Below, piece after piece: positions 17,568 through 26,090 of a DNA stretch of 64,000 nucleotides. Positions within the stretch are counted from its first letter, which is position 1; each line of letters starts with the position of its first letter. The stretch comes from Palsa-506 sp963707065 (lineage in GTDB: Bacteria; Actinomycetota; Actinomycetes; Streptosporangiales; Streptosporangiaceae), in contig CAVPPJ010000014.1 in NCBI GenBank assembly GCA_963707065.1, forward strand, positions 57,908 to 121,907, read 5' to 3'. The translations under genes were made by a program, and so were the position numbers. The notes below the pieces were generated by a model that worked only from the letters and a program-made list of their open reading frames with translations, was not told where the DNA came from and ran no database searches.

Positions 17568-17640
17568 CCAGAGCGCCCGTTGACCAGGGCTGCCGGTGAT
17601 TAGGCGGCGGTGGACCAGGACGGCGGTGACCAGGGTGCCG
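17530..17640 (+). repeat. Degenerate GGTGACCAGG repeat over the stop codon
   Basis: About seven imperfect copies of a 15-18 base unit with core GTGACCAGG run through the 3' end and stop codon of the zinc-finger gene into the space before 17656. They give the protein a low-complexity tail (DQGDGDQGAR). Confidence 0.7.
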
Positions 17641-17655
17641 GGCTCGGCCGCCGGC

Positions 17656-18117
17656 TCAGGCCAGCCGCGGCGGGAATCCGCCCGTCGCGATAGGCCCCCA
17701 GCGCTCGATCGTGACCCGGATGAGCGCCTTGCCCTGACGCCGCATCGCCGCCCGGTACTCGTCCCAGTCGTCGTGCTCGCCGGCGATGGCGCGGAAGTAG
17801 TCGACCAGCGGATCGAGGGCCGCGGGCAGGTCAAGGACCTCGGCAGTGCCGCTGACCTGAACCCAGGGGCCGTTCCAGGCATCGGACAGGACCATGAGGG
17901 TGACCTGCGGCTGACGCCGGGCATTGCGGGTCTTTGCTCGTTCTGGATAGGTGGCAATCACCACCCGGCCGGCCGCGTCCAGGCCGGCCGTCACCGGGGA
18001 GAGCTGCGGGCTGCCGTCCCGCTTCGCGGTGACCAGCACGACCTTGTGGCGGCCGCGGATGAAGTCGAGGAGCTCGGCGCGCCCGACGGTGTCCGAGGTG
18101 GCGATCTTGGGGTTCAT
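17656..18117 (-). CDS. PPOX-class F420-dependent oxidoreductase
   Basis: The 153-residue protein has the split-barrel PPOX/pyridoxamine-oxidase fold pattern: FIRGRHKVVLVTAKRDGSPQ near residues 19-38, LSPVTAGLDAAGRVVIATY, TRNARRQPQVTLMVLSD and a C-terminal IRVTIERWGP. The sequence KTRNARRQP and the short length fit the F420-dependent actinobacterial group rather than FMN enzymes. Substrates of most members are unknown. It stands alone, with no gene in the 146 bases to the next start on the left side. Confidence 0.85.
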   Translation of the reverse strand: MNPKIATSDTVGRAELLDFIRGRHKVVLVTAKRDGSPQLSPVTAGLDAAGRVVIATYPERAKTRNARRQPQVTLMVLSDAWNGPWVQVSGTAEVLDLPAALDPLVDYFRAIAGEHDDWDEYRAAMRRQGKALIRVTIERWGPIATGGFPPRLA

Positions 18118-18263
18118 CGGTGACTCCGCATGACGTCAACTCTACGAGCGCCGGGCCGCCGGCCGATCATGACCGGGCCGGTGACAGCGCTTTCGGACGT
18201 GGTCGCCGAGGTGACGCTCGCCGACGCCGCCACCTTTGCGGCCGCGTGCCCGGCCCGCAGCGC

Positions 18264-18803
18264 TCAGCGCGGCTCGTCGTCCCAATCCGGTGCCGTCACC
18301 GCGCCGGCCGCCCAGTCCCGCCGCAGGATCGCGTATCCCACCGCGTCGTGAATCTGGTCGCCCGGTCCCGGCCAGGCGTCGCGGTAGTGGGCCTCCTTCG
18401 CGTATCCGTGACGGCGGAGCGCCCGGCGCATGGCCTCGTTGTCCTGCCGGGTTGTTGCCTCGATGCGGCAGATCCCCGGCAGCTCGCCGAAGAGGTACCG
18501 GGTCAGCCAGCCGACCGCGGCGCCGCCGAGGCCGCGGCCGCGGCGGGCCGCGCGGATCCGGAGGTCGAACATAGGCGTTCCGTCGTCCAGGTCGAACAGC
18601 CGGATCAGCCCGGCGCGCTCGTTCCCGGTCATGATCCAGAAGGTTCGCGCCGAGCTGCTGCCGTAGTGGCCGTCAGTGACCTGCCGCAGGATCGCGTCCC
18701 GGTCGGCGCCGCCGCTGCCGTGATAGGGCCATTCTTCCCCGGTCAGGAAGGCCGCCAGCAGCTCGGCGTCGCCGGGGGTGAACGGCCGGTACTCAACCTC
18801 CAT
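18264..18803 (-). CDS. GNAT family N-acetyltransferase
   Basis: The 179-residue protein starts at ATG 18803. It shows the GNAT core: FDLRIRAARRGRGLGGAAVG (about 79-98) is motif A with the RGxGxG/A acetyl-CoA loop, followed by RIEATTRQDNEAMRRALRRHGY, the RimJ-like motif B in which substrate lies on a side chain or N-terminus. The acceptor is unknown. It ends 146 bases from the PPOX gene and starts 37 bases after the neighbouring DUF899 stop. Confidence 0.85.
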   Translation of the reverse strand: MEVEYRPFTPGDAELLAAFLTGEEWPYHGSGGADRDAILRQVTDGHYGSSSARTFWIMTGNERAGLIRLFDLDDGTPMFDLRIRAARRGRGLGGAAVGWLTRYLFGELPGICRIEATTRQDNEAMRRALRRHGYAKEAHYRDAWPGPGDQIHDAVGYAILRRDWAAGAVTAPDWDDEPR

Positions 18804-18840
18804 GCCGGATCCTCCGGGTCACCCGGGGATGTGCCTGGCC

Positions 18841-19587
18841 TCAGTCGGTGAAGCTGGGGTCGGCGCCGTGCGGCCTGCTCACCCGGCCCTTCGGCTCCTC
18901 CCAGTCTTCCATCCGGCCGAGCGCGGTCAGGTCGAGCAGCGTGTAACTGCTGCCGAGCTGGTCGGTCCCGCGGGCAAAGGTCGAGTAGGTGTGGAAGACG
19001 CGGTCGCCGTCCCGCAGGAAGCAGCTGACACCCGCCAGTTCGGCCGACTGCTTACCCAGTTCCCCGTCATCCGAGCCCGCCCGCACATGCTCATCCCGGG
19101 TCCGGTAGTTGTACTCGACCGGGGCGACAGCCTCGTCCAGAGTCACGTGGAAGTCATAGTTGAAGTCGCTGCGATGCGAGGAGTACCAGGCGAATTCCCA
19201 GCCGGCCCGCGCCTGGCATGCGGCGAGCTTGGCAAACGGGGCGCGGGAGATCCCGGCGAATGCGGTGTCGCGCGACCGCAGGTGCCTGAGCAGGGCAGGG
19301 GCCATCTCATCAAGCCCGGCCGAGCAGCCCGAGCAGGCCGCGTCCCAGTCCGGGTCGAACATGATGTGCTGCAGGACTAGCTGGCTGCAGCCATCGAACA
19401 TGTCCAGCAGGCCGGCCGGGCCGGCTGGGCCCTCGAAGACGTAGTCCTTGTCGACCGCCACCATCGGCATCCGGCGCCGGTCGGCGTTGAGCGCGTCGCG
19501 CCGCCGGGTCAGCTCCTTCTCCTCGGCGAGCAGCCGCAGCCTGGCCTCGAGCCACTGCTCGCGCGACACCACGTCGGGAAGACTCAT
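18841..19587 (-). CDS. DUF899 family protein (second copy)
   Basis: ATG 19587 sits behind a perfect AGGAGG (CCAGGAGGTTGTG) and yields 248 residues. The layout matches the copy at 280-981: VDKDYVFEGPAG, FMFD-type motif HIMFDPDWDAACSGCSAG with CxxC, WYSSHRSDFNYDFHVTLDE and FLRDGDRVFHTYSTFARG. The two copies are clearly paralogous but diverged. A DinB/DUF664 gene lies just upstream (stop at 19740), reproducing the DUF899-DinB pair in reverse gene order. Confidence 0.87.
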   Translation of the reverse strand: MSLPDVVSREQWLEARLRLLAEEKELTRRRDALNADRRRMPMVAVDKDYVFEGPAGPAGLLDMFDGCSQLVLQHIMFDPDWDAACSGCSAGLDEMAPALLRHLRSRDTAFAGISRAPFAKLAACQARAGWEFAWYSSHRSDFNYDFHVTLDEAVAPVEYNYRTRDEHVRAGSDDGELGKQSAELAGVSCFLRDGDRVFHTYSTFARGTDQLGSSYTLLDLTALGRMEDWEEPKGRVSRPHGADPSFTD

Positions 19588-19739
19588 CACAACCTCCTGG
19601 AGCCGGTGCGGACTGAGATCAGTCCCGCTAACTGGTTCGACGAATCGCCGGCCCGAAAATAACCTGGCCCGCGAGAATGCTGCCGGGCTGGCCCGCCGGC
19701 TGATGCGGGAGCACGGACGATCCGGGCCGGGTCCGCGTC

Positions 19740-20243
19740 TCATTCCGTCAGGACAAGCCAGGTGCGGCCGTCGATGAGCTCACGCACCGCGTCGAGATGG
19801 CCTGCATGGCAGGCGGTCTCGGTAATCACGTGCAGCATGGTCTCCCGCAGGTCACCGAACCGCCAGCTGGCCCATTCGTCCGGCCAGCTGGCCGGCGCGG
19901 TGTCCAGGGCAGTGACCGCAATGATGTCGTTTGCGAGCGCTATCTCCCGCCGGTACAAGCCGAGCACTGACTCGGCCGGCTCGTCCGGGCTGACCTGCCA
20001 GACGGCCGCGTCGGATTCGCGGGGCTCGACCTGCTGGCCGGCGATGATGCTGCGGAACCAGAACCGCTCCACGTCGATGGCGAGATGACGTACCAGCCCC
20101 AGGCATGTCCACCCCGACGGCAGTACCGGCCGCCGCAGGGCTTCGTCGGACAGGCCCTCCAGGATCCCGAGCACGTGCTCGCGCTGAGCGGTCAGGGACG
20201 CGAGAAGCAACCTGCTCTCCCTGACCATGGCCGGCTCGGCCAT
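19740..20243 (-). CDS. DinB/DUF664 family protein
   Basis: This intact 167-residue protein is the counterpart of the frameshifted gene at 1099-1621: it has LTAQREHVLGILEGLSDEAL, RRPVLPSGWTCLGLVRHLA, and HVITETACHAGHLDAVRELI. The conserved histidines (about H53, H139, H143) fit the metal site of the DinB fold. Family members include thiol-dependent transferases and DNA-damage-induced proteins; function here is not known. It is read toward the DUF899 gene (153 bases between) and may share its transcript. Confidence 0.85.
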   Translation of the reverse strand: MAEPAMVRESRLLLASLTAQREHVLGILEGLSDEALRRPVLPSGWTCLGLVRHLAIDVERFWFRSIIAGQQVEPRESDAAVWQVSPDEPAESVLGLYRREIALANDIIAVTALDTAPASWPDEWASWRFGDLRETMLHVITETACHAGHLDAVRELIDGRTWLVLTE

Positions 20244-20413
20244 AACTCCTCCGCTGCCTGGGTGGCGCCGGTTTAGCCTCGGCGCATCCGGTTAATCGCG
20301 GCCACTCCGGGCGTCGTAGGAGTAGCTGTCCGGTACCCGGGAGCGCCGTGACCACGCCCCGGGGCGGGACTGATCAACTCACCTTAGCCGGGTGAGCGGA
20401 GCTGGGCACTCGC

Positions 20414-20536
20414 GGAGTGGCGCTGCTCAACGGCCCGATGGACCGCGAATGGGGGATGCGCACCGCCAGCTTCACCGATCCGGACGGCCATATCTGGGAG
20501 ATCGCGCAGCAACTGCCCCAGCCCGGGGACTCATGA
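20414..20536 (+). pseudogene. VOC/glyoxalase family protein, C-terminal remnant
   Basis: The frame reads VALLNGPMDREWGMRTASFT then DPDGHIWEIAQQL and stops at 20534-20536. DPDGHxWE is the typical last strand of vicinal-oxygen-chelate proteins with the metal-binding Glu. Nothing upstream encodes the first three quarters of the domain, so it is a truncated remnant. Its last bases overlap the 3' end of the histidine kinase on the other strand. Confidence 0.65.
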
Positions 20537-22090
20537 CGGCTGGGCGGGGCTTGATACGGGCAGTATCAGGGTGATGCGTAGTCCGTGGGGGTCGCCCAGA
20601 GCCGCCTCCGCGGTGCCGTTGTGCGTGACGGCGATGGCGGCCACAATGGCGAGCCCCAGGCCGGACCCAGGGCAGTGCGACTGCTGCCCGGCGCGGTAGA
20701 AGCGGTCGAAGATGCGCGGGAGCTGATCGGCCGGCACGCCGGGGCCGTTGTCGCTGACCTCGATGGTGACGGCGCCGTCGTGCTCGGCCGCGCTGATGGT
20801 GGCGACGGTGCCGGCCGGGGTATGGGCGCGGACGTTGGCGAGCAGGTTGTCGATGGCCCGGCGCAGCAGCTCTTCATCGCCGACGGCCCCGAGGCCGGCC
20901 GCGACGTGTTCCTGCCAGGTCCGGTTCGGGTCGGCGAGCCGGGCCCGCTCGGCGCATTCGATGACGAGGGCGGTGAGGTCGACCGGGTCGTGCTGCTGGC
21001 CGGGATGCTGGTCGAGCCTGGCCAGCCGGAGCATGTCGTCGACCAGGCTGCTCATCCGCTGAGATTCCAGCGCGATACGGCGCATCGCCTCGTCAACCTG
21101 CGGGCGATCGGCAAGGACGCCCTGCTGGTAGAGCTCGGCGTTGGCGCGCAGCGAGGCCAGCGGGTTGCGCAGCTCGTGGCTTGCGTCGGCGAAGAAGCGC
21201 CGGGTGAGTTCCTGGCTGGCCTCGCGTTCCTCGACGGAGGCCTCGATGCGTGCGAGCATCCCGTTGAGTGCTGTCCCGAGGCGGCCCACCTCGGTGCCGG
21301 GATCGTGCGGGCTGACCCGGTCGGTGAGGTCACCGGCGGTGATGCGGTCGGCCTGGCCGGCCATCATCTCGATGGGCCGCAGGCCACGGCGCACGACCCA
21401 GGCGATGCCCAGGCCGACGAGCAGGGCGGTGGCCAGCGAGCCGATAACGATGATGAGCTCGAGCCGGTCGACGGTCCGGTCGACGTTGCTGAGGCTGGTG
21501 GTGACGACGAGGATGCCGTTACCGGTGCGGACGGCCTGCAGGCGAAGCGGAGCGTGACCGGGGCCGGTCACCGTCCACGCGCGATGGCTAGCGGCCAGCA
21601 CGGGCAGATTGTCCGGGATCCGGGATCTGAGGTTGGGGTTGCCGCCCACGGCCTGCCGCGACGCATGGCTGGGCAGGAAAATGACGAAGTACTGACCGAG
21701 AAAGAGTGGCAGCAGCAGGTGCGGCCCGGCGACCACAATCCGCTGCTGGGCTGGTTTGCGCGGCGGTAGCCTGGCCGCCTGGTGGAGTCCTGGTCCAGGC
21801 GGCGGTGCGCGGGTGATCGCGAAATTCCGGGTCACACTCAGCGGCTGGGCCAGCCTCAGGACGTTCTGCAGCTGCGAATCGGTCTGGCCGAGCAGGTATC
21901 CGCGCAGGGCGGTGACCGCGGTGACGTCAAAGGCCGCGATCGCGGCCAGCGTGATGGCCAGCACGCCAGCCAGGACCCTGGTACGCAGCTGGGCCCGGCG
22001 GAGCCGGCCAGGCATGGCCACGATCCGGCGGATCATCAGCAGGGGGCCGCGGAGCATCGTCAGCAGCCAGCGGGGCGGCCTAGGCGTCAT
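20531..22090 (-). CDS. Sensor histidine kinase (HAMP-HisKA-HATPase)
   Basis: The 519-residue kinase has a first membrane helix (about 36-58), an extracytoplasmic sensor of some 150 residues, a second helix (about 211-233), HAMP (about 234-287), HisKA with FADASHELRNPLASLRANAE (H305), and the ATPase with AIDNLLANVRAHTP, VSDNGPGVPAD and GSGLGLAIV. It pairs with the OmpR regulator whose gene ends 11 bases inside this start (22080-22090 overlap). The sensor has no recognisable fold. Similar pairs in actinomycetes sense envelope or phosphate stress. Confidence 0.92.
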   Translation of the reverse strand: MTPRPPRWLLTMLRGPLLMIRRIVAMPGRLRRAQLRTRVLAGVLAITLAAIAAFDVTAVTALRGYLLGQTDSQLQNVLRLAQPLSVTRNFAITRAPPPGPGLHQAARLPPRKPAQQRIVVAGPHLLLPLFLGQYFVIFLPSHASRQAVGGNPNLRSRIPDNLPVLAASHRAWTVTGPGHAPLRLQAVRTGNGILVVTTSLSNVDRTVDRLELIIVIGSLATALLVGLGIAWVVRRGLRPIEMMAGQADRITAGDLTDRVSPHDPGTEVGRLGTALNGMLARIEASVEEREASQELTRRFFADASHELRNPLASLRANAELYQQGVLADRPQVDEAMRRIALESQRMSSLVDDMLRLARLDQHPGQQHDPVDLTALVIECAERARLADPNRTWQEHVAAGLGAVGDEELLRRAIDNLLANVRAHTPAGTVATISAAEHDGAVTIEVSDNGPGVPADQLPRIFDRFYRAGQQSHCPGSGLGLAIVAAIAVTHNGTAEAALGDPHGLRITLILPVSSPAQPS

Positions 22091-22823
22091 CGGGGCTGGC
22101 CGCGTCGCCGGAGCGCGGGAGCCGCAGGCTGTAGCCGACGGCGCGCTGGGTATGGATCACGTCCGGCCCGTAGCGGGCCAGTTTCCGCCGCAGGTAGGCG
22201 ACGTAGGTCGCCACCACGGTGCCGGAGCCGCCGAAGTCGTAGTCCCACACGTGGTCCAGCAGCTGCGCCCTGGTCAGCACCCGCCCCGGATTGAGCATCA
22301 GGTAGCGCAGCAGCCGGAACTCCGTCGGCGACAGGTCGATCAGGTGACTCCCGCGGCGGACCTCGTAGCTGTCCTGATCAAGCTCGATGTCAGCGAACGC
22401 GAGCACTGACCCCTCCGCCGGGCCGGGACGGGTGCGGCGCAGCACGGTCCGGATCCTGGCCGCAAGTTCCTCCAGCCCGAACGGCTTGGTCATGTAGTCA
22501 TCGCCGCCGAGGGTCAGGCCCGTCACCTTGTCGGCCTGGGTATCCCGGGCGGTCAGGAAGATCACCGGAACCCGGCAGCCGTCCGCGCGCAGCCGGCGCA
22601 CGACGTCGAAGCCGCTGGTGTCTGGGAGCATGACGTCCAGGACGACCAGATCGAACGGGCGATCCCGGGCCAGCCGCAGCGCGCCCGCGCCGGTGTCCGC
22701 AGTGGTCACCTCAAAGCCCAGGAACCGCAGCGAGGCAGCCACCGCGTCACGCAGGAACGGCTCATCGTCGACCACCAGCAGTCCCCCGCGGCTAGCGGGC
22801 TGGGCCGCCACCGGGTCACCCAT
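22080..22823 (-). CDS. OmpR/PhoB-type response regulator
   Basis: The 247-residue regulator has a receiver domain with acidic pair DD (19-20), phosphoacceptor D63 in LVVLDVMLPDTSGF and K in DDYMTKPFGLEELAARI, then a winged helix (about 140-240) with LSPTEFRLLRYLMLNPGRVL and VATYVAYLRRKL. It is first in a two-gene operon with the kinase that follows. The space upstream (22824-22932) is short and no clear operator was seen. Confidence 0.92.
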   Translation of the reverse strand: MGDPVAAQPASRGGLLVVDDEPFLRDAVAASLRFLGFEVTTADTGAGALRLARDRPFDLVVLDVMLPDTSGFDVVRRLRADGCRVPVIFLTARDTQADKVTGLTLGGDDYMTKPFGLEELAARIRTVLRRTRPGPAEGSVLAFADIELDQDSYEVRRGSHLIDLSPTEFRLLRYLMLNPGRVLTRAQLLDHVWDYDFGGSGTVVATYVAYLRRKLARYGPDVIHTQRAVGYSLRLPRSGDAASPDDA

Positions 22824-22932
22824 CGCCTCGCCTCCTAGCCCTCACCGTCATCCGACCACATCACCGTCAGTGCCAGGTGTGACTTATCTGCGAGTTTCAT
22901 GTGAACGCGGGCCGCCGGATCGGGCCCGGCCG

Positions 22933-23412
22933 TCAGCGCGCGGGCTGCGACTGCAGGTAGCCGGTCAGGCTGTCCAGCATCTCCGTGGTGCCTTCCTGGC
23001 GGAGCTCAGGCTGGTCAATGCCGTCCAGGTAGGCGCCTTGCTCAGTGTAAGTCAGCGCTGTGCCATCGCCGCTCTTCGCAAACTCGATGGTGGTGACCGA
23101 CACCGAGATCCGCGCGTCATTGGCGTACATCTCGTAGCTGTACACGATCCGCTGGTCCGGCACGATGTCGTAGTACAGGGCGTCGTAGCGGTACGTCGTG
23201 CCGGACCACTTGTGCCCGAAGCGCTCCCGGCCGCCTACCCGGAAGTCGAACTCGGCAGCGCCGGCGTCGCCGGCGACCGGCTCAAGGCCTCCCGTGTCGC
23301 CCCAGCTGGACTTGGCCTCGGCGGACGCAAATGCGGCGAACACCCTGGACGGCGCCGCCGGGTAGGTGCGCTCGATGGTGAACTTGTCGTGGGTAACGGA
23401 ACGCGCGGTCAT
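22933..23412 (-). CDS. SRPBCC/AHSA1-type protein
   Basis: ATG 23412 (preceded by AAAGGAGAACCG) gives 159 residues. FTIERTYPAAPSRVFAAFA near the start and AEFDFRVGGRERF and TALTYTEQGAYLDG further on are the typical strands of the Bet v1-like AHSA1 group. The family binds hydrophobic ligands; few reactions are known. It is preceded by an ArsR-type regulator, a very common actinobacterial pair, and is probably controlled by it. Confidence 0.87.
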   Translation of the reverse strand: MTARSVTHDKFTIERTYPAAPSRVFAAFASAEAKSSWGDTGGLEPVAGDAGAAEFDFRVGGRERFGHKWSGTTYRYDALYYDIVPDQRIVYSYEMYANDARISVSVTTIEFAKSGDGTALTYTEQGAYLDGIDQPELRQEGTTEMLDSLTGYLQSQPAR

Positions 23413-23427
23413 CGGTTCTCCTTTGAC

Positions 23428-23461
23428 TGATGGTGCTTCTGGGCTGATGGTGCTTCTGGGC
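23428..23461 (+). repeat. 17-bp perfect tandem duplication
   Basis: TGATGGTGCTTCTGGGC occurs twice in direct tandem in the short gap between the ArsR and SRPBCC genes. It separates the two genes by a small duplication and leaves both frames intact. Confidence 0.85.
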
Positions 23462-23467
23462 TGTGCG

Positions 23468-23830
23468 CTAGCCGGGCGTGTCTGCGGGCCCGGCATCCGG
23501 CGAGCCCGCGGTGTCGGCCAGGTAATCGCCGAGGTTGTCGAGGCGGCGCTCCCAGCTGGAGCGCCGCTCGGTAATCCAGTACTCGGCCGAGCGCAGTGCG
23601 GCCGGGTTGATGCTGCAGGTGCGAGTGCGGCCGGTCTTCTGTGACCGCACCAGGCCGCTGGCCTCCAGCACCTGTACGTGCTGGACAACAGCGGCCAGGG
23701 ACATGGCCAGCGGCCTGCCGAGTTCGCTGACCGATGCCGGGCCTTCGCTGAGCCGCTCTACCATCAGGCGGCGGCCCGGGTCGGCGAGAGCCTGGAACAC
23801 CCGGTCCAGGTCCTGCACTTGGTTAAGCAT
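23468..23830 (-). CDS. ArsR family winged-helix repressor
   Basis: ATG 23830 gives 120 residues beginning MLNQVQDLDRVFQALADPGR, the usual ArsR opening; upstream in-frame starts at 23851 (ATG) and 23860 (TTG) are possible. The DNA-binding segment is ASVSELGRPLAMSLAAVVQH and the wing KTGRTRTCSINPAAL. No metal-binding cysteine pair is seen, so it is likely of the non-metal subgroup that partners AHSA1-type genes. It is followed by the SRPBCC gene on the same strand. Confidence 0.88.
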   Translation of the reverse strand: MLNQVQDLDRVFQALADPGRRLMVERLSEGPASVSELGRPLAMSLAAVVQHVQVLEASGLVRSQKTGRTRTCSINPAALRSAEYWITERRSSWERRLDNLGDYLADTAGSPDAGPADTPG

Positions 23831-23906
23831 GAGCTTGAGTATGCCAGCCATGCCGGTCAATAGTCAAGCAAATCCTTTAGCATTGGCCTGACTCGCAAGA
23901 GGGCCG

Positions 23907-25628
23907 TCAGGCACTTCCCGGTTCGGTGATCCGCCGGTTGGCCAGCGCATGGGCGATCCGGCGGGCAGGTGCGTGGCTGGTCAGGGCCGCGATGAACGGG
24001 GCCTCGCCGAGCACATAGAGTTCGGCGTCCGTTGCCGCTGTCACATCGGCGGTCCGCGGCGAGCCAGTGAGCAGCGCGATCTCGCCGAATATGGCGCCGC
24101 GTCCCATCGTGGCCAGCGGGGCATGGTTCCTGCTCACCGTGACGATTCCGTCCGCGATTACATACAGGCAGGTTCCTGCCTCGCCCTGGCGGAGTATGAC
24201 GTGGCCTGCGGGTGCGTGCACCAGTTCGAGCATCCGGGCGAGGCTCTCAATCTCCGGCGGGGGGAGCGCCGCGAATGCCGGGACCGTGCGCAGCAAGCTG
24301 ACCTCGACGACGGGTACCGTCGCGCGCTGGTCTACCCGGCGAAGCCAGGGCAGCATGCCCAGCACCAGCACCGGCAGGATCAGCCCGGTGGCGGCTACGG
24401 CGCCGCGATCCCCGAGCAGCCAGATGAGGGCGGGCACCAGCAGCGACCCGAGGGCGAACGCAGCCATCGACGCGCCTTCGAGCAGGCCGAAGATGGAGGC
24501 CTGCAGTTCGGCCGGCGCGACCCGCTGCAGCAGGCTTCGCCCGCACACCTCGATGACCGTGCTCATCACCGCGGCCGTGGCCAGCAGCAGGATCGCGGTC
24601 AGCATCGCGTGGGCCGCCGCGAGCAGCACGAAGGCGATCCCCCACAGCACGGCCGCGATGATCATGGGCGGAGCGAATCGCGGTCGTCCCACCAGGCGCG
24701 CGGTCAGCAGGACGCTGAGCACGCTGCCCGCGCCGAAGGCGGCGTTGAGATAGCCGACGCCGGGCTGACCGCTGTGCAGCAGCGAGATCGCGAGAACGAG
24801 GTACAGCACGTCCAGCGCGCCCAGCACGACGAAGTGCGCGAAGGCGCCGATCAGCAAGACGACGAGGCTCGCGTTGCGACGCACTACCCGCAGTGTCTGC
24901 CCGAGCGATTGCATGATCGTCGGCCCGTCTTGCTCCTGCTCGTGTTCCTCGCCGGGCGCGGATGCTACTGCTGCAGCGGCCGGGCCGGACCGGGGCACGA
25001 GAAAGCACGACCCGGTCGCCGACGCCGCGAAGAACACCAGAACCCCGGCGCTTCCCGATGGCCCGATGAGCAGCGCCGTGATCGCCGGGCCGACGATCAT
25101 GCCCAGGCTCTGCATCCACCCGCTCACCACGTTCGCGGCGGTCAGGTCGGTGGCGGAGACGCTGACCGCAGGCAGGACCACTGCCTGCACCGGCCGGGGA
25201 ATGGTGAACGGGATCGCGGCCAGCGTCCCGGCGGCATAGACCGCGAACGGCGGTGCGTGCGCGGCGATTGCGACCGCGGCGATCAGCATCGCGGCCGCCT
25301 GGGCGAGATAGGCGAAGCGCAGCAGCCGCTCCGCGGGCATCCGGTCGGCCAGCCCGGCGAGCACCGGTGCCAGCAGCCCGCAAGGCACTAGCTGCACGGC
25401 CCCGATCACGCCGGCGGTTGCCGCCCCGCCGCGCGCGTAGGCGTAGACCAGGATCGCGATCCACTCGCCATACTCGGCCGCATTGAACGCGAGGAACGCG
25501 AGCGACAGGCGGCGGAGCCGCCGGTTCCGCAGCGCCCGCAGCCAGACCGCCCGCCACTGGCTGGCCTCAGCCCGCGGGACCGGGCGGCCGCTATCCGCAT
25601 CTGCGGCGCAGTGCCCCTGGTCGCTCAC
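23907..25628 (-). CDS. MFS transporter fused to a cyclic-nucleotide-binding domain
   Basis: The 573-residue protein has about ten to twelve hydrophobic helices in residues 30-415 with the MFS loop ADRMPAERLLRFAYL, then a short linker and a cNMP-binding domain (about 430-560): HVILRQGEAGTCLYVIADG, GRGAIFGEIALLTGSPRTAD. The phosphate-binding cassette FGEIALL..PRTA retains the Glu and Arg needed for cyclic nucleotide binding. A transporter with a cytosolic cNMP sensor could be gated by cAMP or c-di-type ligands; substrate unknown. Single-gene unit, convergent with nothing nearby. Confidence 0.88.
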   Translation of the reverse strand: MSDQGHCAADADSGRPVPRAEASQWRAVWLRALRNRRLRRLSLAFLAFNAAEYGEWIAILVYAYARGGAATAGVIGAVQLVPCGLLAPVLAGLADRMPAERLLRFAYLAQAAAMLIAAVAIAAHAPPFAVYAAGTLAAIPFTIPRPVQAVVLPAVSVSATDLTAANVVSGWMQSLGMIVGPAITALLIGPSGSAGVLVFFAASATGSCFLVPRSGPAAAAVASAPGEEHEQEQDGPTIMQSLGQTLRVVRRNASLVVLLIGAFAHFVVLGALDVLYLVLAISLLHSGQPGVGYLNAAFGAGSVLSVLLTARLVGRPRFAPPMIIAAVLWGIAFVLLAAAHAMLTAILLLATAAVMSTVIEVCGRSLLQRVAPAELQASIFGLLEGASMAAFALGSLLVPALIWLLGDRGAVAATGLILPVLVLGMLPWLRRVDQRATVPVVEVSLLRTVPAFAALPPPEIESLARMLELVHAPAGHVILRQGEAGTCLYVIADGIVTVSRNHAPLATMGRGAIFGEIALLTGSPRTADVTAATDAELYVLGEAPFIAALTSHAPARRIAHALANRRITEPGSA

Positions 25629-25865
25629 ACAGAAAACCTACTTCCGGCTCGGGTCCCCGGCCAGGGCGCTGGCACGTCACTCACAGTGGTACTGGCTCCG
25701 CGCCATGATGCGGCGCTGAGCGGCCAGCGCGGGCTGGTGCCACCCGGACCGGCCGGGACGGCGCCAGGGTCGCGGGTCAGTCTCCGCGGCCTGGCCGTCA
25801 CGTTCCGCCCGGGCAGACATCGACTCGCCATCTGATGAGCTGATGAGGCTTGACGATGCCGGCCT

Positions 25866-26000
25866 GCCGCCGGTACATTCACCCTGCCCCGGGCGATGTC
25901 CAGGGGCGACGTTCAGTCCAGCGAAGTCCGGTGAGATCCCGGCGCTGTCCCGCAACGGTGGTCCCCTCCGGGGGCGAGCCCGGTCGCCTGGCTGGCACGC
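25866..26000 (+). promoter_or_regulatory. Cobalamin (B12) riboswitch
   Basis: The core GTCCGGTGAGATCCCGGCGC (about 25926), CTGTCCCGCAACGGTG and the B12 box GAGCCCGGTCGCCTGGCTGG (25976-25995) are present in the order and spacing of the cobalamin riboswitch, with CCGGTACATTC opening the fold near 25870. Further pairing may extend to about 26055. It precedes a nickel/cobalt permease by about 90 bases, so cobalt uptake is shut down when adenosylcobalamin is plentiful. Confidence 0.9.
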
Positions 26001-26090
26001 CGGCGTGACCGGCCCTCGGACGAAGGGCGGTGCGTCCGGTGCCGGGACACCGGCTGCCGGGCCCGCTTCTTCCCTGGACTGCAGGAGGAC

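Noticed and set aside
24247..25557. Long frame overlapping the MFS-cNMP gene on the same strand
   Set aside because: It is another frame of the same region with Arg/Ala-rich composition; the MFS frame has proper helices and cNMP motifs.
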